Of a stretch of 64,000 nucleotides of DNA, positions 44,274-54,359 are shown one piece after another. How positions within the stretch are numbered: the stretch's first letter is position 1; every line of letters starts with the position of its first letter. The notes under the pieces are model-generated. The model did not search any database, was not told where the DNA came from, and saw only the letters and a program-made list of their open reading frames with translations. This DNA comes from Streptomyces sporangiiformans (GTDB lineage Bacteria; Actinomycetota; Actinomycetes; Streptomycetales; Streptomycetaceae), in NCBI RefSeq assembly GCF_005768555.2, contig NZ_VCHX02000173.1:23351-87350 (forward strand). The letters run 5' to 3'. Made by a program: the position numbers and the translations under genes.

Positions 44274-47200
44274 TCGCCTGCCTCCGCGTCGGTACGGGCG
44301 CCATCTGCGGCCTGCTTCCACTCCTCGAGCAGACCTGCCAACTGCTCCGCGGCGTCACTGACCGCGTTCTCGGTCTGCAGTCGCGCTGCAGCCAGGGCCG
44401 TGTCCAGCAAGGAGTCGGCAACCTTGAGGTAGTCGTACATCGCCCTGAGATGTGGTGAGCGAATAGGAGCCACCACAGCAAGGATGCTTTCGACCTGCTC
44501 ACCGTAGAGATCCGTGGCGACTCGGGACAGATCTCGTTCCAACGCACTAAGAGAGCCCCAGTCGGCGTCTGCCATGGCGGCGGCCCGGGTCTCGAGTTCG
44601 GGTCCCTGTGGTCCGGTGATGCCCTCCGCCTTCGCCATCTGCATGGCAATGGACACCTGCTGGACGAGCCTGTCACCGGGCCCACTCGCTCGAGGGAACC
44701 GCTCTCGGATTTCATCGAGAAGCGTCTTAAGTTCGTGGAACTGTCCACGCAACAAGGGCTCCCAGCCGGCACGCAGGGGTGCCGCGGCGCTCTTGGCCCA
44801 CTTCGGAAGTTCCAAGGCCGAAAGGTCCCATTTTTCTGCGGCCTTTTGCAGAAGCGGCATGGCGCGAGTCGCGTCGATAACATGCACTGTGCCGACACCC
44901 TGCCCAAGTCCCAGGGAGTTCAGAAGTGTGTCCACAAGACCGGCACGATGCTGCATGTGGTTATCAAGCCTCGTCATCCACAGTTCGGTGCGACAGGAAC
45001 TATCAGGACGCTGCCATTCCTGGCCCTTGTCAAAGGCTGCGGCGTACAGGGCTTCGATGGGCATGCCAGGGACGACCTGCCCAGCAAGCGCGGCCCCGAG
45101 CAAAGAGACTCTCAACCCGACGATCAAGTCTTCGTCAGCGCGTTCCAAGCTCCGCACAACACGCCCCCGCATAGCCGGACGATAATGCTCAGCCATGCTG
45201 GCGAGGCGGAGAATGTCCTGTGCGCGTATCCCGTCGGCGTCTGCGTAAATTCTGATGAGGCTCTTGAAGAACTCGCCGGTCGCAGGGTTGCGTTTCAGTA
45301 CGATTGCTGCACCAGCGTTCATCGCCTCTGCGCTGGCATCCTCGATCGACACCTGGCTAGATTTCACGTTTTTCAAATTCCAGCCCGACTTGTCGGCTTC
45401 CGTGAGACCGACAGGCTTAACGGGAGGAGTGAGCCAGTCTTCCCTGTACAGCACCGATCTGGAAATGACGGTTCGGATATTGTTTGCCTCCTCCGAGGTG
45501 AGACGGGAGCCGTCAGCGGCCCAGTCTTCCACGACCTGGATTTTTCGCCGAAGAACCGGTGATTCGTCCGCGCGTGGCGGCGGGGTGATCGGCGTGTCGG
45601 GTTCAGAAGCCGCGGCTTCGCCCTTCGGGGTAGAGATGGGCTTCTCAGTCAGACTGTCAAGTGCGGGCAGGGAAAATGCCTCGCGGATACCCTGCTCCAA
45701 GTTCGACAACTGGGTAGGAGAGTCAGCCCAGAATTCGAGCGCAGTACGCCGACGCTTGGCATTCAAGGGATCTCGCGCATCAATTTCTTCGCTGACGCTG
45801 TTGGGCAGTGACCTCGTAATACCCTTTACGCCCTTGTAGTTATCCTGGAAGAAAGCACTGGGGAATGCACCCTTCTCGATCGCGCTGTAAGCGTCGTTGA
45901 GGATAGGGATGACTCCGTTGCTGAGAATGTTGCGTGGAGTGAAGGAGAACGGGTTCTCCTTGGGGGCCAAACTGTGGACCACGCGGGTCAACGCCGAACG
46001 GTTGAAGGGATACAAGCCATACCCTTGCGCCGACACACCAAAGGAATCGTGACAAATACTCCGAACCGGACAATCTTCGCACTTGTTCGGGACCGATCCG
46101 TTGCTGGTTCCCTCCAGTGCCGTTCGACCCACCCGTGCGGCATTGAGATACCTTGCAACAAACGATGCGAGCTCCTCGGTGCCCGTCTTCCCTTCTTCCA
46201 GAACAATATCCAAGTTGTATACGAAACCGCCTGTAGATGCAGAGATTCTTGTGGCCGCCGTCTCGGGTAGGTCGTGAAAGTATCCACTCGTGAGCGCCAT
46301 AAGAGTCCGCATGGGGGCGAGTACCCTCCGCCCTTCCCGCTCGGAGGTCTCGGTGATCGCGTCAAGGAGTTCACCCTGAACTCCTTGGATCAATGCGAAG
46401 TCTTCTACTAGGAGGATGATCTCCTTACCCTGTCGGGCGTAAATCTCGCGAACCTTCTGCATCGCTCCGAGAAGGCGGCCGCCTCCCAGCGTCGAGATTT
46501 CCCGAACCGCCTTGTCCAAGTGCTCGTTGAGCAACTCGACAGTCAGGCCCTGCAACTCCGGTCGGGACATTAGTATGCCGAAAATTTGCCGGGTAGGCGC
46601 AGCCATGTCCCCTGTGATGGCCTCAGGGCTGAGGGGTAGATCTTCCAGGGAAAAACGGGGCGGACGCTCAACTTCGGACTCGCGGTCGCTCAAGAAATGT
46701 TGAGCGAACTGCGGAATGAACTTTCCGGACTCAAGCATCTGCTCCTGCAGAAGTGGGTCCTGAAGCAGTAGTGAGACACCTCGCGGGCCGACAAGTTGGC
46801 GCTTCTTTCCAGATACGGACTCTTTGCCTAGATCCGCCAGAGCAACGCTCAACTGCATGATAAGGCGACGCGCAAGTGAAGTGGCGTCGAAACTTCCGGT
46901 TACCTGGCGAATATCCTTACGGATTTGCGCGATTTCCTCGTCTTCAATTCCGTCGAGGAGGGATTCGATGACGTGTCGCAGGCTAGTCTTCGACTTTTCG
47001 AGATAGATGATCTTTCGGTCATCGGATGCGTGGATTCTCTCCCTAACCCAGCGGATCAGGTGGGACTTCCCTGAACCTGACTCGCCGACCACGGGCATGA
47101 GCAGTGTTTTGGTACTTGTCTGACGGTTGAGGAAGTCGTCCCGAACATCTTCTTCCGTGACAGTTTCTCCGGCGTTGTTGAACGACCGCCCGTCAATCCT

Positions 47201-47329
47201 TGAACGCTGAATGGCCAGCGGAGTGTGGGTAGCGAAAAAAACGGATGGCGAGGCGACAACGGCCTCGGTCTGGATTGTGGAAGTCACGCTTTCCACATCC
47301 CAGCAGACATAACGCCTAAAACTAGACAT
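44270..47329 (-). CDS. dpdH: DpdH, AAA-type ATPase of the restriction module
   Basis: 1019 residues. Walker A VGESGSGKSHLIRWV near residue 81, Walker B EIILLVEDFAL near 302, and a Cys cluster CEDCPVRSIC near 445 that may bind zinc. The C-terminal half is long and helical. ATG 47329 is taken over longer open frames because it overlaps the dpdG stop by 8 bases. The stretch is visibly less GC-rich than neighbouring chromosome, a sign of transfer. Confidence 0.78.
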   Translation of the reverse strand: MSSFRRYVCWDVESVTSTIQTEAVVASPSVFFATHTPLAIQRSRIDGRSFNNAGETVTEEDVRDDFLNRQTSTKTLLMPVVGESGSGKSHLIRWVRERIHASDDRKIIYLEKSKTSLRHVIESLLDGIEDEEIAQIRKDIRQVTGSFDATSLARRLIMQLSVALADLGKESVSGKKRQLVGPRGVSLLLQDPLLQEQMLESGKFIPQFAQHFLSDRESEVERPPRFSLEDLPLSPEAITGDMAAPTRQIFGILMSRPELQGLTVELLNEHLDKAVREISTLGGGRLLGAMQKVREIYARQGKEIILLVEDFALIQGVQGELLDAITETSEREGRRVLAPMRTLMALTSGYFHDLPETAATRISASTGGFVYNLDIVLEEGKTGTEELASFVARYLNAARVGRTALEGTSNGSVPNKCEDCPVRSICHDSFGVSAQGYGLYPFNRSALTRVVHSLAPKENPFSFTPRNILSNGVIPILNDAYSAIEKGAFPSAFFQDNYKGVKGITRSLPNSVSEEIDARDPLNAKRRRTALEFWADSPTQLSNLEQGIREAFSLPALDSLTEKPISTPKGEAAASEPDTPITPPPRADESPVLRRKIQVVEDWAADGSRLTSEEANNIRTVISRSVLYREDWLTPPVKPVGLTEADKSGWNLKNVKSSQVSIEDASAEAMNAGAAIVLKRNPATGEFFKSLIRIYADADGIRAQDILRLASMAEHYRPAMRGRVVRSLERADEDLIVGLRVSLLGAALAGQVVPGMPIEALYAAAFDKGQEWQRPDSSCRTELWMTRLDNHMQHRAGLVDTLLNSLGLGQGVGTVHVIDATRAMPLLQKAAEKWDLSALELPKWAKSAAAPLRAGWEPLLRGQFHELKTLLDEIRERFPRASGPGDRLVQQVSIAMQMAKAEGITGPQGPELETRAAAMADADWGSLSALERDLSRVATDLYGEQVESILAVVAPIRSPHLRAMYDYLKVADSLLDTALAAARLQTENAVSDAAEQLAGLLEEWKQAADGARTDAEAGE

Positions 47330-48185
47330 CGGCGAACTCCTGCCGAGTGATGGATGAACAAAGACGAACGGAAAGACGATCGGGATCGTGCAATTTGACC
47401 GGTTGCTTGGCGTCTGAGTCATTGTTCATGACCAGCCACTTCTCGTGTTCGCCTCTCATGAGAGCGAAAGAAATTGCTGTACCGACCGTCCGTTCGTCGC
47501 GAAGCAAGTAGCCCAGGTCTTCCGAGAGGGCACCGCCAGGGACAACGGGGATCTGTTCGCGCAGGAGCCGGATGACACTCAGGGCATCTGCCGGAGCTCC
47601 CGGCGAGAGGTGCTCTGTGATTACTTGCCGGACAGCACAGGTGCAATCCGGAACGTAACGCTGCGCTACGTGCGGAGCGGAGGCGCCTAGGCCGAGCGCC
47701 GTCGCCCAAGTCGTGAACGGTGACCACCGCGTATCATTCACGAAGACCAGCTCGCCGTCTGGCGCATCCTTCTGGTGCTGACTGTCCACGAGGGCCCAGT
47801 TGAAGGATTCGGTGAACGGGTCTCGGGACAAGCTCCACGCCAGAGCTCGTCTCAGATCGTCAGCGGTCTCGGCTGGTCGGTGCCCTCGAAGCCCCAGTAC
47901 AGCGGATCGCAGACCGGCCTGGAATGCCCAGTAGTCGTCTGGACGCAGCGACGTAAGGCAGCCCGCCAGGGTCCACTTTTGGTCCTCGCTATCGTGTGCG
48001 AGCCCCAAGGATCGGAGCGTGGAGAGTGCGTAGTGAACGGTGGCAAGATTTTTCGAGCTGCGGGTGTGTGGCTCGAGAAATGCTCGCAGCGTGTCGTAGG
48101 CCACAGGCCCGGATTGCGCAGCCAGGAAGCGTACGACGACCCAGATTTCGCCGGGATACGGCACGGGCGTGTTGAGCAATGCCAT
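47322..48185 (-). CDS. dpdG: DpdG, unknown protein of the restriction module
   Basis: 287 residues. The N-terminal 70 residues look like a winged-helix segment (YDTLRAFLEP then LATVHYALSTLRSLGLA). The rest includes RYVPDCTCAVRQVI and gives no known family. ATG 48185 overlaps the dpdF stop by one base. Assigned by position between dpdF and dpdH. Confidence 0.68.
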   Translation of the reverse strand: MALLNTPVPYPGEIWVVVRFLAAQSGPVAYDTLRAFLEPHTRSSKNLATVHYALSTLRSLGLAHDSEDQKWTLAGCLTSLRPDDYWAFQAGLRSAVLGLRGHRPAETADDLRRALAWSLSRDPFTESFNWALVDSQHQKDAPDGELVFVNDTRWSPFTTWATALGLGASAPHVAQRYVPDCTCAVRQVITEHLSPGAPADALSVIRLLREQIPVVPGGALSEDLGYLLRDERTVGTAISFALMRGEHEKWLVMNNDSDAKQPVKLHDPDRLSVRLCSSITRQEFADV

Positions 48186-50779
48186 TACCTGAACTCGCTT
48201 CTTACTTGCTGGATGTTCAACGACGGGTGGGTAGTCACGAAGGGCACACCGGGCCTGGACGGATCCTCGACTTGCCGAGGGAGCAGTAGATACAGAGGAT
48301 CACCGTCCTCAAGCCGGTACCGGAGTGCTCCTTCGAGTGGTGACGCCGTGTCATCAGCAACCCAGGCGACTGTGGCTGTTGTACCACTGTCGACAAGGCT
48401 GCCATCATGGTCGACGATCACCGGATGGCCTGGTGCTTGCTGCTGTATCTGTTGAGCTATCTCCTCGCGGACGCCAGGACCGGCAAAGTGAGATACGCCC
48501 GACCGCGCCAACTTCACAAGCACAGGGAGCAACTGTTCCTTGCGCTCCGCAAGGTCCTGCCAATAGATGCTGAAGTGCGAGGTCTGCGGGTGCAGGTGGG
48601 CCAAAGGGCTTTTAGGTGAGGGCCACTCGATGAGGTCCGGGTCCGGCGAGAGCGGCTTGCGGTAATAACACGCCGCCCCCTCAGACGGAAGCCCCTGACG
48701 CCGGCAGAACGGGCATCCGCGGCAGGCCGCCATTGTGTAGTGACGCCCGCCCTTGGCACCCGCAACCGAGAAGTACTCGGCCAGAGTGTTCGCAATGCAC
48801 CGCTCATGACCCAAGACGTCCAGCATCCTGCGCAGAGACTTCCTCTGTGCGTCCTTGATGCTCGAGCGGATGCGGTCGTATGCGACGCGGAAGTACTCCG
48901 GATCGTTGGTCTGCCCCTCCACCAACTCGATCTCGATCCGGTCCCGGGCAGTTTCGTAGTGCGCCGCCATCCGCTGCTGCCAGTCCGAGGAGTTTTCCTC
49001 GGACTCACGGACTGGGGGCGTGGGAGGAAAAGTCCTGACCAACCCGAGGCGATCCAGCAGGTTGAGGAGGCGAACGTTCCAGTCCTTATGCGTGGCGTAC
49101 CCAACGGACATCCGCGGTGGCCGGACCGTTAAGTCGAGCAGATACCGGTCTCCGTGGAGGTGCTGTCCCTTGGTGAACATCGCCCGCCATCGTCCCCAGG
49201 CTGTGTCCGGCATGAGGATCTTCTGCTCGTTCAGTGATTGGGCTATGTTCTGGTCCCCAGGCGCCGCTGCCAGGTAGGCAAGCGAGGGACTGCCGTCGCG
49301 GCCACCACGTCCGACCTCTTGGTAGTAGCGGTCCACGGTTTCGGGCACGCATGCATGCACGACACTTCGTACATCGTCTAGGTCGACGCCCAGCCCGAAT
49401 GCGGAGGTGCCGACGACGACGTCGTACTCCGTGGGTACGGCGCCGTGACTCGTCCGGCCCGACCAGCCCTCGAGCGCTCGACGACGCCCTACGTCGTTGA
49501 CGTCGCCGTGTACGACAGCCACCCGCTGCATGCCCGCAGCGCGAAGCGTCTCGGCCCACTCGTTGGCGTGTTTCTTCTGCGAGGTGTACAGCACCATCGG
49601 TTTCGGGAGGCACGCAACAGCCTGCAGGACTGCTTCGGCCCGTTGCTCTTCTGAGCCGAAGGCGTCCAGGAAGTAGGCAGGCTCGCTGCGCAGTTCGGAA
49701 GCCCAGACCATGCTAGTGCTTTCACTGGAGCCGAACAGATCCCGCAGCGTCGCTATCTGCTGTTCCGTCAACGTGGCACTCATCGCGACTGTCCTGGGCG
49801 AACGCCGCTTTGGAGCAATCTCTCGCCAGGCCCGGTGCGGGGCAGCGAGGCTCTGGAACTCCGAGCGGAACTCGTTGCCCCACTGCTCGACGAGGTGTGC
49901 CTCGTCGAGGATGACGTAGTTCAGGTTCCCGGACTGGGCGGCATCCCGAAGCGCCTTGCTGAGCCCAGCAACCACAGCTTCCGGGGAAGCGATCACCAAT
50001 GCTTGCCGCCCGGCCGAGATATCCGATCGCATCTGCTCCTTGTCGGCCTGATTCAGTTCCCCGAAATACGCGTACCGCTTGTGCAGAGCGTCAGGATCAC
50101 GTCTGCTCAGCAAGTCGCGGACACGTCGCTCCATGTCAATCGCCAGGACCACGGTGGGCACGACCATCAGCGACACACCACTGCTCCGGCCAGCCAGCAT
50201 TGCACCGGCCAGTGCCACTGGCGTCTTGCCATGGCCGGTGGGCAGGCACACCAGGAGTGTCTCGCCCGGCGGCATCAGGACTACCGAGCGCGCAGCCTGG
50301 CGCTGCCCTTTGGAGAGATAATGGTCGTAACCGAGGATGTCCGTCCAGAACGGGTCGGCCGGTCCGGCTTCCAGGACACGGCGCAGGCCAGCGTCCTTGC
50401 CCAGCACTGCTTCACGGACCTGGGCAAGACCCGCTTCTCGCGCCGGCCCCTCATCCTCTACTGGAGCCCATTCCAGTCCTCGCAGGAGAACGCGGCTACC
50501 ATCGACCACCACGTCGCAGCCGCCCTGCCGCCACTGATCGACGGTGGGCAGGCCCTCCCGCAAGGGGACCGACAACCGTCCCGTCCGACCCAACGCCTGG
50601 TGGTGCAAGATGAGTTGCCGAGTCAGGGCGACGACGTCCAGGCAACCTGCGGCACCACGCTGCAGCCCGGACAGGGCATCGCCCAGACGGCGCAGGACGC
50701 CCTTGGCCAGGATGTCCGGCTTCACCTCGGGCCATTTGTTCAACAGGCGCTGAGCGCTTACCCATGCGTCTTCGGACAT
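48185..50779 (-). CDS. dpdF: DpdF, RecQ-like superfamily 2 helicase
   Basis: 864 residues. Walker A VCLPTGHGKTPVALAGA near residue 182, DEAH box YVILDEAHLVEQWG near 291, and motif VI YYQEVGRGGRDGSPS near 482, the RecQ pattern. A Cys-rich CRGCPFCRRQGL near residue 690 may be a zinc site. A DNA unwinding or translocation role in the restriction module is likely. Its start overlaps the dpdE stop (TGATG). Confidence 0.85.
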   Translation of the reverse strand: MSEDAWVSAQRLLNKWPEVKPDILAKGVLRRLGDALSGLQRGAAGCLDVVALTRQLILHHQALGRTGRLSVPLREGLPTVDQWRQGGCDVVVDGSRVLLRGLEWAPVEDEGPAREAGLAQVREAVLGKDAGLRRVLEAGPADPFWTDILGYDHYLSKGQRQAARSVVLMPPGETLLVCLPTGHGKTPVALAGAMLAGRSSGVSLMVVPTVVLAIDMERRVRDLLSRRDPDALHKRYAYFGELNQADKEQMRSDISAGRQALVIASPEAVVAGLSKALRDAAQSGNLNYVILDEAHLVEQWGNEFRSEFQSLAAPHRAWREIAPKRRSPRTVAMSATLTEQQIATLRDLFGSSESTSMVWASELRSEPAYFLDAFGSEEQRAEAVLQAVACLPKPMVLYTSQKKHANEWAETLRAAGMQRVAVVHGDVNDVGRRRALEGWSGRTSHGAVPTEYDVVVGTSAFGLGVDLDDVRSVVHACVPETVDRYYQEVGRGGRDGSPSLAYLAAAPGDQNIAQSLNEQKILMPDTAWGRWRAMFTKGQHLHGDRYLLDLTVRPPRMSVGYATHKDWNVRLLNLLDRLGLVRTFPPTPPVRESEENSSDWQQRMAAHYETARDRIEIELVEGQTNDPEYFRVAYDRIRSSIKDAQRKSLRRMLDVLGHERCIANTLAEYFSVAGAKGGRHYTMAACRGCPFCRRQGLPSEGAACYYRKPLSPDPDLIEWPSPKSPLAHLHPQTSHFSIYWQDLAERKEQLLPVLVKLARSGVSHFAGPGVREEIAQQIQQQAPGHPVIVDHDGSLVDSGTTATVAWVADDTASPLEGALRYRLEDGDPLYLLLPRQVEDPSRPGVPFVTTHPSLNIQQVRSEFR

Positions 50780-53700
50780 CAGTAGGCCAGTTCCAATCCG
50801 CGACGTATCAGGCAGGCAGCCGCCACAACGCTGACAATGGGCTGCGACAGTCCCTCGGCGAGAGAGGTCAACACCTCGGCGTCGGTGACCAGGCTTTCCG
50901 TGTCCCGGAGAAGCCGACCGGCCGCCTTTCGTGCCTGAGCCTGCGAGTGCAGAACCGCGGAAACTTCCAACGCTTTGTGCTGGGCATCCTGACAGACTGC
51001 CGCGAGGTCCGTGTGCTTGTGCAAGAAACTCAGCGCTGCCTGTTGTGCGTCCTCTGCGTACGTCGCCGCGTGGTCCTGTCCTCCGAACACCTCGAACAGC
51101 TCTGAGGCACGTCGACTGCTGTAGTTGCGGTCGCCCTTGCTCTTGTCGTACGGGCGGTTCAAGAAGGCCAACTGGGCCTCGTTCGTCACAGGCCGATTGG
51201 TTCCCGACTCGATCCAGACGCGCCTGACGACAGGGGGAAAGATCCGGTCCGCTTGGCGCCGGAGAGCCTTTTCGGCGTCAGGGCTGTCCTTCACGTGCCG
51301 TAGCGCGGCAGAGGTGTCCGCCTCGATGAGGAAGTCAAAGGCAAAGTATGGCTGCGGCTCCTGCCCCGGTCGCATGCCGCGGTCGATCCGCCGGAAGGCC
51401 GCGCTCTGGCCGAGACTGTCGTTGAGGACGGCTTCAGACAACATATCCACCAGCGGGTTGCCCACGCGGAACAGTCGTGCGTCGCCACTCCGAAGAGCGC
51501 GCGACCGATTGAACATGCCGTGAGCGATCCCATCGTCCGGAATGCGGTCTTTGACCCGCTTCCAATGGCGAGGAGCGAGAAGCGGACAAGTCGAACTATC
51601 GTTGATCAGATAGCGCCAAGCCGGGGATCCCTGAATGGACCGATCGATGGAACGGAGCTTGATCCCGCCGCTGGTGGCGTCCGTGTAGGCAAGGAGCGCC
51701 TTCTCCGTCTCGGACCAATCGAGCTCGACCTCGGCCAACGCGGCCGGAACGCTGGGCAGGCGCCGCGTCGACACGTGGATGGACTCCAAGAGGTCCATCT
51801 TGCGGATCTCATCGCGCTCCCTGCCGAGTTGGGCTGTCACAGCCTCCCGCTGTGCGACAAACCCTTCCGGCCCTTCCTCAGCCGCGCCTACCCATACGTC
51901 GGTCACCGACTGGGCAATGGCGTCCTGCAGGGCGGAGACAGAACCGTCGAAGACCTTGTAGCCGTCCGCCAGAAGGGCAGCCCAGGCCTCCGTGAAGGAG
52001 CCGTCGGGGCCGTTCTCCTCAGCGAGCCGGAACTGAGGTGCTGGATCACTCGCTCCGGACAGAGCCGGACCGGGATAGCGGTCAACGCGCCCCAAGCGCT
52101 GCTCCAACTGGTTGGGCGACCAGGGAAGCCTCAGGTGGACGACGCAGTCGGCTACCTGCAGGTTCAGGCCGTCTTCGGCGGTGTCGTCGGCGAGGAGCAC
52201 CGCCTGCCCGAGTGCTTGGTCTGTCCAGCGAGCAAGTTCGGCCGCCGCTTGGACCGCGCCCAGGGCACGCGTGTGCTCGGCGATCACTGCCTTGGGGAAG
52301 TCGCAACGCAGCCGCCCTACGAGCGCGCCAGCCAGACGGCCGGGCCCGCAGAAGATGACGGTGCGCTTCGCCTTGCGCATCTTCGGAAGGAACGCCCGGA
52401 TGACGTTCTTGAGGCTCTCCGCAGTCGGCTCGCTCCCTGCAGGCCACCGCCTCTCGGCCTCGGCCAGCATGGCCTGCTCGCAGGGAACCACCGGCACACT
52501 GGAGAGCAGTTCCTGCTCGTTCGACGAGAGCCCAGCACGCTCGGCCGCATCGGTGTCGGATGTCACCCGCCACCGAAGGGCATCGATGGCATCGTATGGA
52601 AGTGCGGGAGCCCGAGACGTGAGGACCGCCAGGGGCATGGCGTACTGCGGGAGCTGATCGTTCAGTCCCTCGTTTTCCAGGTGCTCGCGAACCGCATTCC
52701 ACCAGCCCATCACGAAGTCACCGCCGGCCTCCACGACCGGCGAAGGCGAGTGGATGACCTCGGGACGGCGTCGGCCGCGCACCTCGTAGGGGAGCACCAG
52801 GGCGTCCGGGCCACTGCCCTCTTGCAGGACCACCTCACGCCGGTTGCGGATCACTCGGCGGTGGATCCGGTACGTCTCACTGATGTGAGCGCGCAGCTCA
52901 GTAACCCGGCGTGCGAACTCGTCCTGCTGGTCGGGATCCTTCAGTTCGTCTTCCTCGTCGAGCATGTCGAGGGCCTGGTCAGCGAGCTCAGCGAGCCGGA
53001 CATCGCTCGAAGGCACCTGCTCTCGTATCTCGTCGATGCTGTCCCGGATGACATAGGTGTACTCCGGGTCCAGGGAGAAGACCGAGTTGGCCAGCCCCTC
53101 GCGCATGCGGTAGCGATCTTCGAACTCGTGGCGCTTCTCCCACGAGTAGAGCTCCGGGTCAAGCAGGTGAAGGAGACCGAGGTTCGTCAGGTAGCCCGAC
53201 GTTACGGGCGTGGCGGAGAGCAGCAGGAGCCGCTCCGCCGAGTGCGCAAGCTCGCGCAACTCCTTGTATGGCGTCTCATCCGGGCCTGCCTGCACAAGCG
53301 CGTGGGCCTCGTCCACCACGACGAGGTCGGCATGCCTGTATCCAGCCCACTTCTCTGGCGTCTCGTGGCTGGTCACGACGATCGCTGCATCGGGGAAGTC
53401 CCCGATATGGAACTTGTCCTTCAGTTCGGACAGCCACTGTCGTCGAAGAGCGGACGGTGAAACGACGACCACGCACGCACGGGGATTGTCGATGAGGATC
53501 TGACGAACGACGTACCCTGCCTCGATCGTCTTCCCCAGGCCGACCTCGTCGGCCAGCAGGTACCGCTGGACAGGGTCGGAGAGGACCGTCAGAGCGGCGT
53601 TCACCTGGTGAGGAAAGATCTCCACCGTCGAGGAGAGGAACGTGCTCATGTCGGCGCAGGCGCCACGCTGCCGGATGAGGCTCTTGAGCATCGGGAGCCT

Positions 53701-54099
53701 CGCGTCCCGATACGGCGTCGTACTGCCGCCGCGGACGGTCAGATCCGCAACAGGGTCCTGCACTGGGCGATCCCACCGAACGTAGAGCTGCGCCTCAGGT
53801 ACGGGAAGGTCGAATTCGACATTCGGGAACCTCACGACGTAGGAGCGCCGTGAAGGCTCGGCGAGCTTAACGCGTCCTGCGTTCCACAGGCCGTCCGGAC
53901 TGCGCCACCAGATGCGCTCCTCCGGTGCGAGCACCTCGCCTCGCACCTTCGACTCGTGCACCCAGGTCGACTCTGTCACAACGTCCGCAGGCGACTCGAA
54001 GTAGTCGACCCGAAGACGGTCCCCGTCCATGGCCCCAACGCTGCCGATTCCAGATCCCCCCGGAAACGACACAAAGGCACCAATAGCACGTTTACCCAA
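50779..54099 (-). CDS. dpdE: DpdE, SNF2/RapA-type helicase
   Basis: 1106 residues. The N-terminal region has GAFVSFPGGSGIGSVGAM, a short beta domain. The SNF2 motor follows: LLADEVGLGKTIEAGYVV near residue 178, VVVDEAHALV near 258, and motif VI LEQRLGRVDRYPG near 672. The probable TTG start at 54099 is supported by the conserved N-terminus, though its GGAG lies very close; no better start precedes the family motif. First gene of the minus-strand restriction operon, E-F-G-H-I-J-K-D. Confidence 0.85.
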   Translation of the reverse strand: MGKRAIGAFVSFPGGSGIGSVGAMDGDRLRVDYFESPADVVTESTWVHESKVRGEVLAPEERIWWRSPDGLWNAGRVKLAEPSRRSYVVRFPNVEFDLPVPEAQLYVRWDRPVQDPVADLTVRGGSTTPYRDARLPMLKSLIRQRGACADMSTFLSSTVEIFPHQVNAALTVLSDPVQRYLLADEVGLGKTIEAGYVVRQILIDNPRACVVVVSPSALRRQWLSELKDKFHIGDFPDAAIVVTSHETPEKWAGYRHADLVVVDEAHALVQAGPDETPYKELRELAHSAERLLLLSATPVTSGYLTNLGLLHLLDPELYSWEKRHEFEDRYRMREGLANSVFSLDPEYTYVIRDSIDEIREQVPSSDVRLAELADQALDMLDEEDELKDPDQQDEFARRVTELRAHISETYRIHRRVIRNRREVVLQEGSGPDALVLPYEVRGRRRPEVIHSPSPVVEAGGDFVMGWWNAVREHLENEGLNDQLPQYAMPLAVLTSRAPALPYDAIDALRWRVTSDTDAAERAGLSSNEQELLSSVPVVPCEQAMLAEAERRWPAGSEPTAESLKNVIRAFLPKMRKAKRTVIFCGPGRLAGALVGRLRCDFPKAVIAEHTRALGAVQAAAELARWTDQALGQAVLLADDTAEDGLNLQVADCVVHLRLPWSPNQLEQRLGRVDRYPGPALSGASDPAPQFRLAEENGPDGSFTEAWAALLADGYKVFDGSVSALQDAIAQSVTDVWVGAAEEGPEGFVAQREAVTAQLGRERDEIRKMDLLESIHVSTRRLPSVPAALAEVELDWSETEKALLAYTDATSGGIKLRSIDRSIQGSPAWRYLINDSSTCPLLAPRHWKRVKDRIPDDGIAHGMFNRSRALRSGDARLFRVGNPLVDMLSEAVLNDSLGQSAAFRRIDRGMRPGQEPQPYFAFDFLIEADTSAALRHVKDSPDAEKALRRQADRIFPPVVRRVWIESGTNRPVTNEAQLAFLNRPYDKSKGDRNYSSRRASELFEVFGGQDHAATYAEDAQQAALSFLHKHTDLAAVCQDAQHKALEVSAVLHSQAQARKAAGRLLRDTESLVTDAEVLTSLAEGLSQPIVSVVAAACLIRRGLELAY

Positions 54100-54103
54100 T
54101 CTC

Positions 54104-54117
54104 CTACCCCCCGGTAG
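54104..54117. promoter_or_regulatory. Small inverted repeat before dpdE
   Basis: CTACC at 54104-54108 and GGTAG at 54113-54117 around CCCC, five bases before the dpdE start. It could occlude the start site in the mRNA or be an operator. Confidence 0.35.
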
Positions 54118-54359
54118 TTCATGCTATGTACGTTCACTGTAGCCCCACCCACTGACAGTCCGATCTGCCCCCAATCCGTTCGGTGCTGCTACCAGCGAAA
54201 ACGCGCAGGTGCGCAGCGCTGCGGTTGGAGCAACTGACGCGACTCCGGGCTGCCACCCCAGAGGCGCGAATACTGTGAGCGAGTGGTCCCGAGTCTTGCC
54301 CTCCCTCAGGGGCGCTGAGCCCGGAGTGTCGGTAACGATCGAATCTTGGGTAGCTGTCC

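Noticed and set aside
39105..54099. A DISARM or BREX defence system, suggested by several helicases and a PLD protein
   Set aside because: No methyltransferase, BrxC/PglZ or DrmA-C signature. The gene order and dpdA fit dpd.
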